From assembly GCA_019637585.1 (NCBI GenBank), contig JAHBVL010000002.1, forward strand, positions 248,001-312,000: DNA of 64,000 bases. The letters are read 5' to 3'. The translations under genes and the position numbers were made by a program. Source of the stretch: Thermomicrobiales bacterium (GTDB lineage Bacteria > Chloroflexota > Chloroflexia > Thermomicrobiales > UBA6265). Shown here in pieces: positions 1-8,369 of this stretch. The notes beneath the pieces are model-generated. The model did no database searches. It saw nothing but the letters and a program-made list of their open reading frames with translations, and was not told where the DNA came from. How positions within the stretch are numbered: position 1 is the stretch's first letter; every line of letters starts with the position of its first letter.

Positions 1-1
1 G

Positions 2-1186
2 CAGCAGATGAAGCAGCTCCTGATGATCGGCGGCTACGATCGCTACTTCCAGATCGCGCGCTGTTTCCGTGACGAAGCGCAGCGGGCCGACCGGCAACCA
101 GAGTTCACGCAGCTTGATATCGAGATGTCCTTTGTCTCCCAGGAGGATGTGACGTCGCTCATCGAAACCCTTTTCCTGGAGATGACAGAGGCGTTCACCG
201 ACAAGAAGCTGCTCTTCCGCCCATTTGCCCGGATGACCTATGCCGAAGCGATGGACCGCTACGGCAGCGACCGGCCAGATCTGCGGTTCGGCATGGAGCT
301 GCAGAACGTCGGCCCGGCGTTGGCCCAGACGGGGTTCAAGGCGTTTGCCTCGGTGCTCGAATCGGGTGGACAGGTCAAGGCGATCGTCGTTCCGGGATGT
401 GGAAACTACACCCGCCGCGAGATCGACGACCTCACCGAGCGAGCGAAAACGCTCGGGGCCAGGGGCTTGGCGACGATCGCGCTCAGCGACGACGGACTTC
501 GCTCGCCCATCGCCAAATTCCTGACCGAGGACGAGATCGCGGCACTGACCAGCGGTATCGGCGCGGCCCAGGGAGATCTGGTGCTGATCGTTGCCGATGC
601 TCCGGCGGTTGTCGCGAAGGTTCTGGGCGGACTTCGGGACTACTTCGGCGTATTGCTAAAGCTCGCAGACCCGGATGTGTTCGCCTATTGCTGGATCTAC
701 GAGTTTCCCTTGCTCGAATGGGACGAGGAAGGAAATCGGTGGGACGCCACCCACAATCCCTTCTCGGGGTTCTACGAAGAGGATCGCCCGCTTCTCGATT
801 CCGACCCGGGTGCGGTGCGAGCCTTGCAGTACGACTTGACGCTGAATGGCAACGAAGTCGGCGGCGGCAGTATTCGCATGCACCGGTCGGAAGACCAGCA
901 GCGCATTTTCAGCATGATGGGTCACTCAGAAGCAGCCCAGGAAGAGCGCTTCGGCGCAATCATTCACGCGCTCGAGTATGGCGCTCCGCCCCACGGCGGC
1001 ATTGCCATGGGCATCGACCGCTTCGTCATGCTCGTCACTGGCACCGAGAACATCCGGGAAGTCATCGCCTTCCCCAAGAATCAGCGAGGCGCCGACCTGC
1101 TGTTCGAAGCGCCTTCACCGGTGGACGAGCAGCAGTTGATCGATGTCGGTCTTGCCCTCCGCCCATCCAATCCGGAAAAAGCGTAG
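2..1186 (+). CDS. aspS: Aspartyl-tRNA synthetase, 3' part (5' end outside window)
   Basis: The gene charges tRNA with aspartate in the cytoplasm. The reading frame is open from base 2, so the anticodon-binding domain and the first part of the catalytic core lie upstream. The visible 394 residues start inside class II motif 2 (IARCFRDEAQRADRQPEFTQ). They continue through the bacterial-type GAD insertion (about residues 85-215) and end with motif 3 (GGIAMGIDRFVML) and the usual IAFPKNQRGADLL tail. The GAD insertion indicates the bacterial rather than the archaeal form. The TAG stop lies inside the first copy of a palindromic repeat. Whether the enzyme discriminates tRNA-Asp from tRNA-Asn cannot be judged from this part. 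Confidence 0.97.
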   Translation, partial: QQMKQLLMIGGYDRYFQIARCFRDEAQRADRQPEFTQLDIEMSFVSQEDVTSLIETLFLEMTEAFTDKKLLFRPFARMTYAEAMDRYGSDRPDLRFGMELQNVGPALAQTGFKAFASVLESGGQVKAIVVPGCGNYTRREIDDLTERAKTLGARGLATIALSDDGLRSPIAKFLTEDEIAALTSGIGAAQGDLVLIVADAPAVVAKVLGGLRDYFGVLLKLADPDVFAYCWIYEFPLLEWDEEGNRWDATHNPFSGFYEEDRPLLDSDPGAVRALQYDLTLNGNEVGGGSIRMHRSEDQQRIFSMMGHSEAAQEERFGAIIHALEYGAPPHGGIAMGIDRFVMLVTGTENIREVIAFPKNQRGADLLFEAPSPVDEQQLIDVGLALRPSNPEKA

Positions 1187-1410
1187 CGGCAACACCTGCG
1201 TTGCCTGACGGGCGAGGCGGGCCTCGCCGCTACACCCAGCAACACGCGACACCTGTCGCGGCAACGCCTGCGTTGCCCCGCAATTCCAGGGACTGAGGGG
1301 CGAGGCAGGCCTCGTCGCTACACCCGGCAACGACGCGACACCTGTAGCGGCAACGCCAGCGTTGCCCCGCGGTCCCAGAGGCTGACGGGCGAGGCGGGCC
1401 TCGCCGCTAC
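1183..1410. repeat. Three tandem copies of a palindromic repeat
   Basis: Units at 1183-1233, 1255-1321 and 1344-1410 each open with GTAGCGGC (GTCGCGGC in the second) and close with the inverse complement. Inside each are two further hairpins, one near GGCAACGCCTGCGTTGCC and one near GGGCGAGGCGGGCCTCGCC. Each unit can therefore fold into an outer stem with two internal arms. The same element recurs at 11872-12130. The first unit supplies the aspS stop codon. Function is unknown; the units could act as a terminator or mRNA-stabilising structure between aspS and the convergent murE. Confidence 0.85.
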
Positions 1411-1433
1411 AGGGCTACGGTTCGGCCGTGGTG

Positions 1434-2927
1434 TCAACGTGGTCCGTAGCCCGCTTTCGCCAGCGCGATTTTCGCCGCGGCTACTTCATCCCACGGGTGT
1501 TTGTCCTGACCCCAGATGATGCTTCGCTCGTGACCCTTGCCGGCGAGGAGCACGATGTCTCCTTCGCTCGCCTGTGATACGGCGAAATCGATGGCTTCCT
1601 GACGGTCGACGATGCAGACGAAGTCTGATCCTTCGGTCTTGCCTTCGCTTCGCGCCCCGGCAGCGATCTCCTGAATGATGCTCATCGCGTCTTCGAAGCG
1701 AGGGTCTTCGGTCGTAAACACACTCAGATCGGCTAGCCGAGCAGAAACCGCTCCCTGCATTGGCCGTTTGGCGGTGTCGCGCTCGCCGGCACTGCCGCTC
1801 ACACAGATGAGACGCTTGCCTGGCGCGAGCCCCCGCAGCAGCTTCAGGATTTTCTCCAGCGACTCGGGGGTGTGCGCATAGTCGACGATCACCGAAAACG
1901 GCTGTCCGGCATCGACCCGCGTCAGCCGACCTGGAATCGCCGGCGCCGAACTCAGCCCCGCCGCAACCAGATCCAATCCGATCCCGGTGGCAAGAGCGAT
2001 GCCGGCCGCGCAAAGTGCGTTCTCGACGTTGAATTCCCCGAGCAAAGGCAGGGCCACATCGGCCGCCCCGCTCTCGGTTCGAAGGGTGAAGTGACTGCCC
2101 CGCTCGTTTGACCGAATGCCCTCGGCGATGATCGAGGCAGCAGGCGCGGTCCGGCTATAGGTCAGTATGGTCGCGCCGATCGCCACCGGCGCCATCGTCG
2201 CACTGACGGGATCGTCGAGATTGATCACCGCCGTTCCACCAGAAGCACCCACGCGCTCGAAAAGTGATGCCTTCGCTTTCCGGTAGGCGTCGATCGATCC
2301 ATGAAACTCCAGATGCTCGTGCGTGATGTTGGTCACCGCGCCGATATCGAATCCGATCTTGTCGAGCCGGTGCGCCGCGAGACCGTGTGAGGTCGATTCC
2401 AGAATCGCCCACTCCACATTCGCGTCTCGCATGCTCGCCAGGTAGCGATGAATGTCGAGCGACTCCGGCGTGGTTTGCCGCGTCTCATGTTCGAGGACTA
2501 CCCCCCCGACCTTGACCGACACCGTCCCGACCATCCCCGTCGTTTTGCCGGCATGGCTGAGGATGGCGTCGGTCAGATAGGACGTCGTGGTTTTGCCGTC
2601 CGTCCCGGTGATGCCGATGACGTTGAGACTTCGATCGGGATGATCGTAGAAGGCGGCGGCCAGACTCGGCAGTGAGGCTCGCGTATCGCGATAGACGAGC
2701 GTCGGGACGCCGGGAATCTCCCGTTCCGCGGCCACCGCCACAGCGCCTCGCTGTAGGGCGCTCTCGATAAAATCGTGTCCATCCACGTAGCCGCCCGGCA
2801 ATGCGACAAAGAGCCCGCCTGCCTCGACCTGACGTGAGTCGTAGGTCATCGTTGTGACAATGGTGTCGAGATCACCGCTGGTGTGGAGTGGATGGCTGTG
2901 GAACGCCAGTTCACGCAATGTTGCCAC
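1434..2927 (-). CDS. murE: UDP-N-acetylmuramoyl-tripeptide synthetase (MurE family)
   Basis: MurE adds the third amino acid of the peptidoglycan stem peptide to UDP-MurNAc-L-Ala-D-Glu, using ATP in the cytoplasm. The 497-residue length is normal for the family. An N-terminal substrate-binding motif (TYDSRQVEAGGLFVALPG, near residue 28) is followed by the Mur ligase P-loop GITGTDGKTTTSY (104-116) and the central TNITHEHLEFHGS motif. Where diaminopimelate-specific enzymes carry DNPR, this protein reads EDPR (FTTEDPRFEDA), so the third amino acid (Dap, Lys or Orn) is uncertain. It is the last gene of a leftward operon, 10 bases after a FemAB-type gene, which fits joint work on stem and cross-bridge. 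Confidence 0.95.
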   Translation of the reverse strand: MATLRELAFHSHPLHTSGDLDTIVTTMTYDSRQVEAGGLFVALPGGYVDGHDFIESALQRGAVAVAAEREIPGVPTLVYRDTRASLPSLAAAFYDHPDRSLNVIGITGTDGKTTTSYLTDAILSHAGKTTGMVGTVSVKVGGVVLEHETRQTTPESLDIHRYLASMRDANVEWAILESTSHGLAAHRLDKIGFDIGAVTNITHEHLEFHGSIDAYRKAKASLFERVGASGGTAVINLDDPVSATMAPVAIGATILTYSRTAPAASIIAEGIRSNERGSHFTLRTESGAADVALPLLGEFNVENALCAAGIALATGIGLDLVAAGLSSAPAIPGRLTRVDAGQPFSVIVDYAHTPESLEKILKLLRGLAPGKRLICVSGSAGERDTAKRPMQGAVSARLADLSVFTTEDPRFEDAMSIIQEIAAGARSEGKTEGSDFVCIVDRQEAIDFAVSQASEGDIVLLAGKGHERSIIWGQDKHPWDEVAAAKIALAKAGYGPR

Positions 2928-2937
2928 GATAGGATCG

Positions 2938-3960
2938 CTAGCCGATCGACTTCATGTATTGCCGGGCGATTCTGGTGCCGAGCTGGCTGAACTGCCGCTC
3001 GATCGGCGCCGGATAATCCACAATCGATCCGCCAAACCCGGTTTTGAAGCGGGTCAATCCACGCCAGTCATCGCCGCGCGTCGCCGGAACGGTGTCGGCC
3101 GACTCGCCTTCTGGCTCGGGATCCTTATGCGGGATTCCCCAAAGGTCGTATGTGGCGATTCCGCGGTCCCGGGCCCATCGCATTGCCTCGAACTGCACGA
3201 GGAATGCCGCGCCGACGGCGCGATGCTCGGTCGACGATCCTCCGTACATGTAAATCGCCTCCTGCCCAAATGCAGCCGCGATCAACCCGGCGGCCGGGTG
3301 CTCTCCGATTCGCGCCACCAGAATCAGCGAATCACTCCCGAAAACATCGAGGAAATCGCGGTAATACTGGCGGCTGTGGATGCCGAACTCGTTGCGCTTC
3401 GACGTCTCGTCCAGAAGGGAATAGAACATGTCGAGACCCTCCTCGCACAACCCTTCGAACGATTCGACAGTCACGCCTTTCCGCGTCGCCAGGCGGACGC
3501 TGTAGCGGGTTTTCTGGTGCATGCCCATCAGGATCGTGTTGTCATCGGCGAGCGGTATCTTGACCGTGCGGCCAGGTTGCACGTAGTCGGGGCCGGTCGA
3601 CCATTTGGCCAGGAAATCGGCGTCTACCGGTAGAGGACGCTCCTGCTCGACGATGGCGAAAATGGCTCGGCGTCGCTTTGCCGCGCCCTCGAGTCGATCG
3701 ATCAGCTCGGGCAAGCTGGCGTCATCGCCGCTCCAGGCTGGGCCGCGCGGGACGTAGGCGACGCTGACCGGCCCCCGTTTCCGGTAAAGCACCTGGACCA
3801 TAGCGCTCCCGTCGTCGGTGGCGATCCGGTCGACATCCCATCCTGAGCGTCGCTTGAACTCTCCCCATCGCCAGCTCTGGAGGAGATGACCGCCGAGTTC
3901 GGCAAGCCGGGCGTCCCAGGCGTCCGGATCGGTCGTCAGTTCGGCACGTCTGCTCGACAT
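2938..3960 (-). CDS. FemAB/FemX-family peptidyltransferase
   Basis: Proteins of this family transfer amino acids from aminoacyl-tRNA onto the stem peptide of lipid II or a UDP-MurNAc-pentapeptide to build the interpeptide bridge. The 340 residues show the family hallmarks: LLQSWRWGEFKRRSGWD near residue 28, a tandem GNAT-like fold, and GAAFLVQFEAMRWARDRGIATYDLWGI in the second half. No membrane segment is seen, so it is probably cytosolic. The start overlaps the stop of the upstream HEAT gene by one base (TGATG), implying translational coupling. murE lies directly downstream, which supports a cell-wall role. The amino acid added cannot be read from sequence. Confidence 0.88.
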   Translation of the reverse strand: MSSRRAELTTDPDAWDARLAELGGHLLQSWRWGEFKRRSGWDVDRIATDDGSAMVQVLYRKRGPVSVAYVPRGPAWSGDDASLPELIDRLEGAAKRRRAIFAIVEQERPLPVDADFLAKWSTGPDYVQPGRTVKIPLADDNTILMGMHQKTRYSVRLATRKGVTVESFEGLCEEGLDMFYSLLDETSKRNEFGIHSRQYYRDFLDVFGSDSLILVARIGEHPAAGLIAAAFGQEAIYMYGGSSTEHRAVGAAFLVQFEAMRWARDRGIATYDLWGIPHKDPEPEGESADTVPATRGDDWRGLTRFKTGFGGSIVDYPAPIERQFSQLGTRIARQYMKSIG

Positions 3961-4913
3961 CAGTTGTACATGGGATCGGTCAGCAGGAGCGCTTCTTCGA
4001 ACGCCGCTTCGACCAGTTCGTCGTCTTCGCCATCCCGTTCGCGAAGATTGCGAAGAACGCGCAGCGCTCCCTGCCCGCCGATCTGGCCGATGGCGGCAAT
4101 AGCGGCATACCGCACTTCGCCATCCTCGTCGTCGACGATCGAGGCCAGCGCTGGAACGAGGTCGCTGTCTGCGATCGTTCCTGCCGCAACGGCGGCGACA
4201 TAGCGCATTTCGGCGTCATCGCTCTTCATTGCCCGTTCCAGTTCGGGGATCCACCGTGATTCCGCCGAGAAACCCATCGCGCCGACGGCGCCACAGGCAA
4301 TGGCCTGGTCGTCGTCGGCATATGCAGCGAGCATCAGCTGCTCGACGCGGCGATCGTGCGCCAGCGGTCCGAGCGACTCGATGGCTCGCCGGCGGACGAG
4401 CGCATTTTCCGAGGTGTCGCCAGCCGTTTCGAAGAGCACGTCGAAGAGCGAAGCGCGCACCGCGGGGTCGAGTTCATGATCGAGGGCAGTGAACCGCACC
4501 AACGAACCGGCTGCGGCTGCCCGTACGTCGATGTCCTCGTCGCCGGTCAGGGCGTCGAGCATGATCTGCACCACATCCTGCCGGTCGTCTTCCCACAACC
4601 CTTCGATGGCGAGCTGGCGAACGGCCGGCAGCGGGTCTGGCTCGGTCAGGACCGCCCTGAAGACCCTGTTGAAATTGACATCGACGCTTTCTTCGACGTA
4701 GTCGACAAGGTCCTCCATCAGGCGAACCCTGGCGTCATCAGCCAGTTGCAGCCACTCCGTCAGGAATGCGGCAGTTCCGGCTTTCGAGAGATCGGAGAAT
4801 CCCAGCAGCTTGCGCCGCTGGGGATCCTGTTCGTCTCTGGGCGCTTCCCGCTCGTCGTCGAATTCGTCGCTACCCGATGGTTCCGGGAATATAGGTGTAG
4901 GCATCTGCGTCAT
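3960..4913 (-). CDS. HEAT-repeat protein
   Basis: After an acidic, proline-containing N-terminus (about 40 residues), the 317-residue protein consists of helical HEAT/PBS-lyase-type repeats, for example AAAAGSLVRF, VRRRAIESLGPLA, MRYVAAVAAGTIAD and VRYAAIAAIGQIG. Such repeats form protein-binding solenoids; no catalytic motif is present. The chosen ATG (4913) has AAGGA five bases upstream and lies 44 bases inside the end of the preceding gene. A longer frame to 5051 exists, but its extra residues look like out-of-frame sequence. It sits between an unknown 572-aa gene and the FemAB gene in one coupled operon and may scaffold cell-wall enzymes (inference). Confidence 0.8.
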   Translation of the reverse strand: MTQMPTPIFPEPSGSDEFDDEREAPRDEQDPQRRKLLGFSDLSKAGTAAFLTEWLQLADDARVRLMEDLVDYVEESVDVNFNRVFRAVLTEPDPLPAVRQLAIEGLWEDDRQDVVQIMLDALTGDEDIDVRAAAAGSLVRFTALDHELDPAVRASLFDVLFETAGDTSENALVRRRAIESLGPLAHDRRVEQLMLAAYADDDQAIACGAVGAMGFSAESRWIPELERAMKSDDAEMRYVAAVAAGTIADSDLVPALASIVDDEDGEVRYAAIAAIGQIGGQGALRVLRNLRERDGEDDELVEAAFEEALLLTDPMYN

Positions 4914-6588
4914 CGGGGTCCTTGGCGAATGCGCCGCTCTCATCTCCGTCGAGAACACTCCGCAGGAATGCTTCGGAGAAGGGGCGCTCGGTGTTGCTGG
5001 CGGCGAAGAGCTCGGCAAAGGTGGCGCCGAAGCCGCCTCCCTCGAGCCCATTGTTGCGTCGCTCGAATGCGCGACTGATCACGGTCTCCGGCTTGCGGCG
5101 GGCTTTGTCGTCGAGCTGCTTGTCGTTGCTGAAGCCAGGGAAGGTGTCCTCATCGAGCAGATACTCGTCGAATGCCGCGCAGCTGAAGGAGGTCGGGCGG
5201 AACACATACCGCTGTCGCCGCTCTTCCAGCTCGAGGAGCCGTCGCGACTGCGCCGCGCTTGCCTCGTATTCCATGATGTAGTGGCCGTCGTTCTCGGTGG
5301 CTCTGATGCTGATCAGCGCCCCGGCCACCAGGTTCTCATTGAAGAAATCGTCGAGACCGAGCAGATATCCACCGCGGTTCGGCGTGGGATAGCGCAGCTC
5401 GACCAGGTAGGTCGTGTACTGCTGCGGGCACTCGAATGTCAGCACAGCCGTGCGCTGATTCGGCGTCAGCGGCTCCGGCAGCAACGCCTGCATCTCCGGG
5501 TCGTAGGGGAGCAGACCGAGATAGAACTCGTAGAACGTCAGCACGTGGCTCAACTGCGACACGGAGCGATACGCTGGCTGCTCGGGCAGCTCTTCCAGCA
5601 GGAATCGGTAATCCGTGCCGATTTCGGTGGCCTTCCTGCGCGTCGTGCCGATCGGCGGCAGGTTGCTGACGCTCCAGAAGCGCTGATTGTTGGTGCCGAC
5701 GAACTCGAAGTCGCGGTGCTCCTGGGCCAGCCGGTAGTTCAGCGCGAATCGCATCAACTCGAAATCGGACGCCTTTTGCCGGACTTCGAGCACGTCCTGA
5801 ACGAGCACGTCGTCCGTGAGTGGCTGCTCCTGCTCCTCGATGTAGTCCTTGATCCGGCGCAGATCGCCGCGGCTGAGTCGTGGAACCAGATCCTCGATCA
5901 TCCACTGATCGCCAAACTGGGCGACGCGAGAATCCTGTCCAAGACGAGCGCGCACCGCGGCCGCGAGTTCGCGATCCCCAACGGTGCTGACGTCCGTGGA
6001 CGACGGCGCGGCGGGCACGATGATCGTGCGGGCGGCCACGGCCTCTTCTTCCGGCTCTTCCGCGGCGATGGTCTCGTCGAGAATCTGGGAGACGATGCTG
6101 GACGGGTCGGCTTCGATCATCCGGCGCATGGCGCGATCGCTCTCGTCGCCCATATCGAAATCGGTGAGAACCCGCTCCAGCGTCGACCAAGTCGAATCGC
6201 CACGTGGCCGGGGCCGGAGCGCTTTCGTGGCATGCTCCGGTTTCGGCGCCGGAGTCATCAGTCGTTCGGTGAAGGAATGGGTCGCATCAGGAGAGCGGTC
6301 CACGGGCCGGCGGCCGGCTCGTGTGGCTACCAGCCAGGTTGCGCCGTCATCCTCCGCGATCTCGAAGACACCGGAGTTCGATTCCGCCAGCTTTGCCACT
6401 GACTGCTCGGTGCCGCTCTTCCCGGTTGCTTTCAAATACTCGACGATCTCACTCACTTTGAACCGGATCGGTGCATCCGCGGCCATGAACTGGCCACGAC
6501 CCAGGAAGAGAGTCAGAACGTCACGGGCCAGAGTCTGCTCGGCCTTGCTTCCGGCCAGCTCGATCTCGGTCGTGTCGATTACGGTCAT
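4870..6588 (-). CDS. Uncharacterised 572-aa protein with possible N-terminal winged helix
   Basis: I do not recognise the family. Residues 5-95 (ARDVLTLFLGRGQFMAADAP through VSEIVEYLKATGKSGTEQSVAKLAE, then a short beta hairpin) look like a small winged-helix or HARE-HTH-type domain. A low-complexity linker rich in Pro, Glu and Ala follows to about residue 195. The C-terminal two thirds are mixed alpha/beta and soluble, with aromatic-rich stretches such as TFYEFYLGLLPYDPEM. There is no signal peptide or membrane segment. The ATG at 6588 is preferred because GGAG lies eight bases upstream; an upstream alternative exists at 6618. It is co-directional with the small gene before it and overlaps the HEAT gene after it. 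Confidence 0.75.
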   Translation of the reverse strand: MTVIDTTEIELAGSKAEQTLARDVLTLFLGRGQFMAADAPIRFKVSEIVEYLKATGKSGTEQSVAKLAESNSGVFEIAEDDGATWLVATRAGRRPVDRSPDATHSFTERLMTPAPKPEHATKALRPRPRGDSTWSTLERVLTDFDMGDESDRAMRRMIEADPSSIVSQILDETIAAEEPEEEAVAARTIIVPAAPSSTDVSTVGDRELAAAVRARLGQDSRVAQFGDQWMIEDLVPRLSRGDLRRIKDYIEEQEQPLTDDVLVQDVLEVRQKASDFELMRFALNYRLAQEHRDFEFVGTNNQRFWSVSNLPPIGTTRRKATEIGTDYRFLLEELPEQPAYRSVSQLSHVLTFYEFYLGLLPYDPEMQALLPEPLTPNQRTAVLTFECPQQYTTYLVELRYPTPNRGGYLLGLDDFFNENLVAGALISIRATENDGHYIMEYEASAAQSRRLLELEERRQRYVFRPTSFSCAAFDEYLLDEDTFPGFSNDKQLDDKARRKPETVISRAFERRNNGLEGGGFGATFAELFAASNTERPFSEAFLRSVLDGDESGAFAKDPDDADAYTYIPGTIG

Positions 6589-6670
6589 CGATAGCACTCC
6601 ATCAATAGTGTCCGGCATGGTCTGTTCGGCAGCTGTCCGGAAAGAAACAAAACGAAGAAAACAGGGTCGA

Positions 6671-6799
6671 TTACGAGGTCCGCAGCCGCAGTGCCTCGAC
6701 CAGTTCGTCGGTGGTCAACGCGGTTGGCGAGGACCGGATCATCGCGATCAGGTATTCCACATCTTCATCGGAAAGCTGAATCTCAGTCTTCTCGGACAT
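6671..6799 (-). CDS. Small acidic 42-aa protein, first gene of the cell-wall operon
   Basis: A short frame starts with ATG at 6799, five bases after GGAG, and ends with TAA at 6671. The product begins MSEKTEIQLSDEDVEYLIAM and continues IRSSPTALTTDELVEALRLR. It is helical and acidic, with no Cys or membrane segment, and resembles a lone helix-turn-helix-sized module. The strong ribosome binding site, the promoter-like sequence about 80 bases upstream, and its position 82 bases before the co-directional 572-aa gene all support real expression. Its function is unknown; a regulatory or adaptor role for the following gene is possible. Confidence 0.6.
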   Translation of the reverse strand: MSEKTEIQLSDEDVEYLIAMIRSSPTALTTDELVEALRLRTS

Positions 6800-6881
6800 G
6801 CTTGCTCCAGTTGTTTCGCCGCGTGGCATTCGGGTGGTGGACAGGGCAAATCAGGGATGCACTTGCGTGCACCAACGGTGT

Positions 6882-6911
6882 ATATTACCGGACAGCCAGC
6901 TACCACGCCAA
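6882..6911 (-). promoter_or_regulatory. Candidate promoter for the leftward small-protein/HEAT/Fem/murE operon
   Basis: Read on the minus strand, TTGGCG (6911-6906) and TAATAT (6887-6882) are separated by 18 bases and lie about 80 bases before the 42-aa gene. A short dyad TGCAC-TTGC-GTGCA (6858-6871) lies just downstream and could be an operator. The promoter faces away from the tatA promoter 36 bases away. Confidence 0.4.
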
Positions 6912-6946
6912 AAGCAGGTTTGGCGCGAAGCTCGGCCCGTTGCAGT

Positions 6947-6976
6947 TTGAAGGCCACGTGGCCTGATGACTATACT
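6947..6976 (+). promoter_or_regulatory. Candidate sigma70-type promoter for tatA
   Basis: TTGAAG (6947-6952) and TATACT (6971-6976) are spaced by 18 bases. The start codon of tatA is at 7042, leaving a leader of roughly 60 bases. The same TATACT -10 sequence recurs before nuoE and tRNA-Pro in this window, which suggests a housekeeping consensus. Confidence 0.55.
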
Positions 6977-7041
6977 CACGGGTGGCTCGCCAATACTCCA
7001 GGCAGGAGTTCGTGCGATTACATCCGGAGGAGGATTTCTCG

Positions 7042-7293
7042 ATGTTTGGACCCGGTCTTGGTTGGCAGGAACTCGTTCTTATTCTCTTGATCGTCGCGAT
7101 GATCTTCGGCACCAGTAAGCTGTCCGGTATCGGCTCCGATCTGGGCAAGAGCATCAAGGAGTTCAAGAAGGAAGCTGGCGCGGTTGATGAACCGGACTCC
7201 ATCGCCAGCGGCGGCAGCACTGGCTCGACCGCCACGGTTGCTCGCTCCGATGCTGCGGCGCAGAGCCGCGAGATGCGCGCGGACGAGATTTAG
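7042..7293 (+). CDS. tatA: Sec-independent translocase subunit TatA
   Basis: TatA forms the pore-like multimer of the twin-arginine system that exports folded proteins. The 83-residue product has the family layout: a short N-terminus (MFGPGLGWQE), one membrane helix (LVLILLIVAMIFGTSKLSGIG), the amphipathic helix GSDLGKSIKEFKKEAG, and a polar tail. The ATG at 7042 follows GGAGGAGG at good spacing, so the longer frame from 6982 is rejected. TatA and TatB/E cannot be separated rigorously at this length, but the short tail favours TatA. Three binding proteins in this window carry twin-arginine signals, so the system has obvious clients. tatC is not in the window. Confidence 0.92.
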   Translation: MFGPGLGWQELVLILLIVAMIFGTSKLSGIGSDLGKSIKEFKKEAGAVDEPDSIASGGSTGSTATVARSDAAAQSREMRADEI

Positions 7294-7330
7294 TTCGTTC
7301 ACGCGTTTCCACTCCCACGGTGGACGCACA

Positions 7331-7361
7331 CGCCGGGGACCACAAGTCCCCGGCGTTTTTT
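7331..7361 (+). terminator. Rho-independent terminator after tatA
   Basis: The near-perfect stem CGCCGGGGAC-CACAA-GTCCCCGGCG is followed directly by six T residues, 38 bases after the tatA stop. It separates tatA from the signal peptidase gene. Confidence 0.85.
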
Positions 7362-7434
7362 GCACCCTGTGGTGCCCTGATCCCCCGGAACCTCCGCCTG
7401 GTTGGTGATTCGCCAGCCCTCTCCGAGGAAGTAC

Positions 7435-8196
7435 ATGACCTTCGGATTCAACGACCCGGAATCCTCCGACACGTCCAGTGACCCCATCTACGGGAATCGC
7501 GCCGATAGGTACTCGAGCTGGGACTCCGAACCGGAAGACCCAGATTCCCTCCCCTCCGTAACCTCGACTCCAGCGCCGCGCAGGGGCCGCAGAGGAGGCA
7601 TTTTCCGGGAGATTCTGGAGACTGCGCTGATTGCGCTCGTCATCTTCTTTGGCGTGCGCATGCTGGTGCTCAATTTCCGGGTCGACGGCAGCAGCATGTT
7701 CCCCAACCTGCATGACGGCGACATGCTGCTGGTCAATCGCAACTCCTACGAAGTCTTCGACCTCTATACCCTCATCGATTGGATACCAGGCGTCGACCAT
7801 GCCGATGCCAAGGAATTCAAGCCATTCGACGATCCGGAGCGCGGCGACATCGTGGTGTTCAATCCGCCGGTGGCGTCGTCCAAGCCATACATCAAGAGGA
7901 TCATTGGTCTGCCCGGCGAAACGGTGGAGATTCGGGAGGGCAACGTCTACATCGATGGAGAGCTGCTCGACGAGGATTACATCGAAGCTGGCATAACCGA
8001 ATGTTCCCGCCAATGCGACCCATGGGTGGTGCCGGAGGGCGAGGTCTTCGTGCTGGGCGACAACCGGCAAAACAGCTCGGACTCTCGTGTGTTCGGTCCG
8101 ATCGCGATCGACTCCATTGTTGGCCGGGCCTGGGTGATCTACTGGCCAGTCGGCGACATCGGAATCCTCGATCACGCCGACTATCCGGACGAGTGA
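7435..8196 (+). CDS. lepB: Signal peptidase I
   Basis: This membrane serine protease removes signal peptides from exported proteins. The 253-residue product has an acidic cytoplasmic N-terminus, an RRGG cluster and one membrane helix (FREILETALIALVIFFGVRMLVLN). The catalytic Ser box is SMFPNLHDGDMLLVNR, the general-base Lys box is KPYIKRIIGLPGETVEI, and the conserved GDNRQNSSDSR motif is near the C-terminus. The ATG at 7435 has GAGGAAG upstream; a start at 7402 would be less well supported. The location next to tatA is sensible, since Tat substrates are cleaved by this enzyme. Confidence 0.95.
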   Translation: MTFGFNDPESSDTSSDPIYGNRADRYSSWDSEPEDPDSLPSVTSTPAPRRGRRGGIFREILETALIALVIFFGVRMLVLNFRVDGSSMFPNLHDGDMLLVNRNSYEVFDLYTLIDWIPGVDHADAKEFKPFDDPERGDIVVFNPPVASSKPYIKRIIGLPGETVEIREGNVYIDGELLDEDYIEAGITECSRQCDPWVVPEGEVFVLGDNRQNSSDSRVFGPIAIDSIVGRAWVIYWPVGDIGILDHADYPDE

Positions 8197-8242
8197 ACCA
8201 CCTGTCCGCCGAGGCGACGCGCATGCGGCCCTCTTGCGTCGA

Positions 8243-8271
8243 TTGAGCCGCACAATCCGGATGTGTAGAAT
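8243..8271 (+). promoter_or_regulatory. Candidate promoter for the DUF151 gene
   Basis: TTGAGC (8243-8248) and TAGAAT (8266-8271) are separated by 17 bases, about 100 bases before the start at 8370. The 172-base gap after lepB otherwise shows nothing distinctive. Confidence 0.4.
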
Positions 8272-8369
8272 TTCGAACAGGATCGAGCATGCTGAGCATG
8301 ACCCTCGATCCCGGCCATCCGAGCCATACGCCTTCCTGAGAGAAGGCGCCGCAGGGACAGGGCTCCTCG

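Noticed and set aside
1183-1410. CRISPR array
   Set aside because: Units are internally palindromic with no unique spacers of uniform length, and no cas genes are near.
4810-6402. 530-codon rightward frame across the HEAT and 572-aa genes
   Set aside because: No start signal, composition of an antisense shadow, and the minus-strand genes have proper ribosome binding sites and coupling.
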